64,000 nucleotides of DNA, taken from positions 129,808,335-129,872,334 of the forward strand of contig NC_080066.1 in assembly GCF_949987535.1 (NCBI RefSeq). The letters run 5' to 3'. The notes under the pieces were generated by a model. The model made no database searches, was not told the DNA's origin, and saw nothing but the letters and a program-made list of their open reading frames with translations. How positions within the stretch are numbered: position 1 is the stretch's first letter; the number at the start of each line of letters is the position of its first letter. The translations under genes and the position numbers were made by a program. This document shows positions 62,491 through 64,000 of the stretch, piece by piece. This DNA comes from Balaenoptera acutorostrata. Taxonomy: Eukaryota; Chordata; Mammalia; Artiodactyla; Balaenopteridae.

Positions 62491-62738
62491 AGTTTGGGAT
62501 TAACAGATACACACTATTATACATAAAACAGATAAACAACAAGGACCTACTGTATAGCACAGGGAACTATATTCAATATCTTGTAAATAACCTATAATGG
62601 AAAAGAATCTGAATAGATAGATAGATATATACATGCACAACTGAATCACTTTGCTGTACACCTGAAACTAACACAATACTGTAAATCAACTATACTTCAA
62701 TTTAAAATGTTTTTTAGAAAACATTATGAACAATTAAA
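62491..62738 (+). mobile_element. 5'-truncated LINE-1 3'UTR
   Basis: 'agtttgggattaacagatac', 'aacaaggacctactgtatag', a short (GATA)n, then 'acctgaaactaacacaatac' and 'caactatacttcaattta'. A degenerate flanking repeat ('aaacaaacttca' and 'aaaaaagcttca') may be its target-site duplication. Confidence 0.85.
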
Positions 62739-63265
62739 AAAAGCTTCAAACGGAAAAATAACTCTTCTCTGGAGTAACATTTTCAAAAGTAAATCTGAAG
62801 TCTAAGATACAGACCACTTCCAACAGCTCCCAGGACTGCTGGTCCTCATCTTATTTATAATTCTTATTAATTCATTCCAAATTTTAACTTGGAAGCAAGC
62901 CATTACTCTCTGCTCTGGCTTGTTCCTTGGTTTAGGTTAAGATTTCAAAGCCCCCAATATTTCTGCTTTGTTCCTCTCAGGAGCAAATTCACCTGCCATC
63001 CTCTGATGTTGTTCTGGTGACAATTAACACTGCGGGCCCTGGACCACCCACTACTCACCACTCACCACCCAAATGGGCCACCTGCAGAAGGACAGTCGGC
63101 AAATACCTGTGCCTATGTCACTAGCTCTCTAGGGCCATGTTTGTGATTCTCTGATACTATGTGAATCCAGGCCTCCTGGACCCCACAGTGCTGTGTGCTC
63201 TTCACTGCCAGAGCTGGAATTAACTCCTAGCTATCCAGAAGTTTCACAGCTCTCACCCTCCCCCA

Positions 63266-63310
<45 letters not shown>

Positions 63311-64000
63311 CTTAATAGGGCCCTGTTGCCACCTGCTAGGCACTAACCAATAGCTTATGTCAGTTTCATGTTTTTGTTTTTTTTGTTTTATTCCCTTTGA
63401 GGATCTTTTCTCCATAAGCACCCTGAGTTCATGCCCTGTCTTTTCATCTTCTTCCCTTACTGACTCCTAGAAAAAAGCTACTAACTTCCCGTTGGGAAAT
63501 GGAGGTGGAAAAGGGTGGGATGGAGTTGAAGCCAGGCTGTTCGTCACCACTCCCCAAGCCCAGCAATCACTCCCACCCAGCCCATTTTCTCTCAAACCAG
63601 GACTCAGTGGCTTAATCCATACACAATGACAGAGGTGAATTAATTAACTGCTTCTGTCCTGGTCGCCCCTAGCAACTGACTTTGGCTCATAACTAAATCG
63701 CAACTAGAGATCTTTCTTAGCGATTTGGTTAACTTATACTAGAAGAGAAAGTCTATCAGCATTTAGAGCAGAAAATTAACTGGAGGTAAGAGAAATCTTT
63801 TCCATTGATTAAAATCTCTAAATCCTCATCTTCTAACAGTGGTCATGTCCGAATTACTCAAGGTCACAATAAGAAAGCGCCTGATTACATGATGTTCTAT
63901 TGAGTTAAAGAAACAAACATCCATTGGCCTTTAAACCAATCAAAAGCACCTCCTTGCAGGGCCCTGGAACACCAGTATGAACTAAAGCAAGGGATCTGGA
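62739..64000. other. Unassigned noncoding stretch to window end
   Basis: Contains the (AC)n run at 63,267-63,309 and otherwise no recognisable gene or repeat. Confidence 0.4.
63267..63309. repeat. (AC)n microsatellite
   Basis: About 21 uninterrupted AC units. Confidence 0.97.

Overview
The window is mammalian nuclear DNA, almost certainly from a cetacean (whale or dolphin). The main evidence is nine copies of the tRNA-derived CHR SINE of Cetartiodactyla. Each has a Pol III A/B-box head, a body close to 300 bp and a short A-rich tail. No ruminant BovB or Bov-A type repeat was seen. LINE-1 copies belong to at least two young subfamilies, and the older background is MIR, L2, MLT1 and MER5-like. 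No intact host protein-coding gene was recognised. All long open frames are LINE-1 ORFs, SINE translations, or pieces of a processed pseudogene.

Region 1 to about 21,100 is one nested structure. A retrocopy of PCGF5 (Polycomb RING-finger 5) starts near 1,038 just downstream of an old L1 3' fragment. It appears to carry the whole mRNA: 5'UTR, coding region, a long 3'UTR, an ATTAAA signal and an A-rich end. Direct repeats flank it at about 1,025-1,037 and 21,088-21,100. Four later insertions expanded it to about 20 kb: a CHR SINE in the coding region (1,729-2,106), LINE-1 copy A (4,688-11,833), LINE-1 copy B (13,648-19,963) and a second CHR SINE ten bases after the polyadenylation signal (20,779-21,072).

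L1 copy A is the most striking object. It has a full 5' end with a YY1-like motif, an open 301-codon ORF1, an open 1,272-codon ORF2 with endonuclease, reverse transcriptase and Cys-rich motifs, a perfect 14-bp target-site duplication and a pure A tail. Between its own weak 3' end (about 10,648) and that tail lies about 1.17 kb of non-L1 sequence, which contains a near-perfect 82-bp minisatellite of about six units and ends in AATAAA. This looks like a 3' transduction that carries a minisatellite. L1 copy B is full length but has many stops and frameshifts.

Region 21,100-64,000 is gene-poor intergenic or intronic DNA. It holds seven more CHR SINEs (most with perfect target-site duplications), truncated L1 3' ends, MIR and L2 fossils, two MLT1 LTRs, a perfect mariner-type hairpin MITE at 33,774-33,851, several (AC)n microsatellites and blocks of apparently single-copy sequence. 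Family names rest on recognition by eye; no database search was possible.
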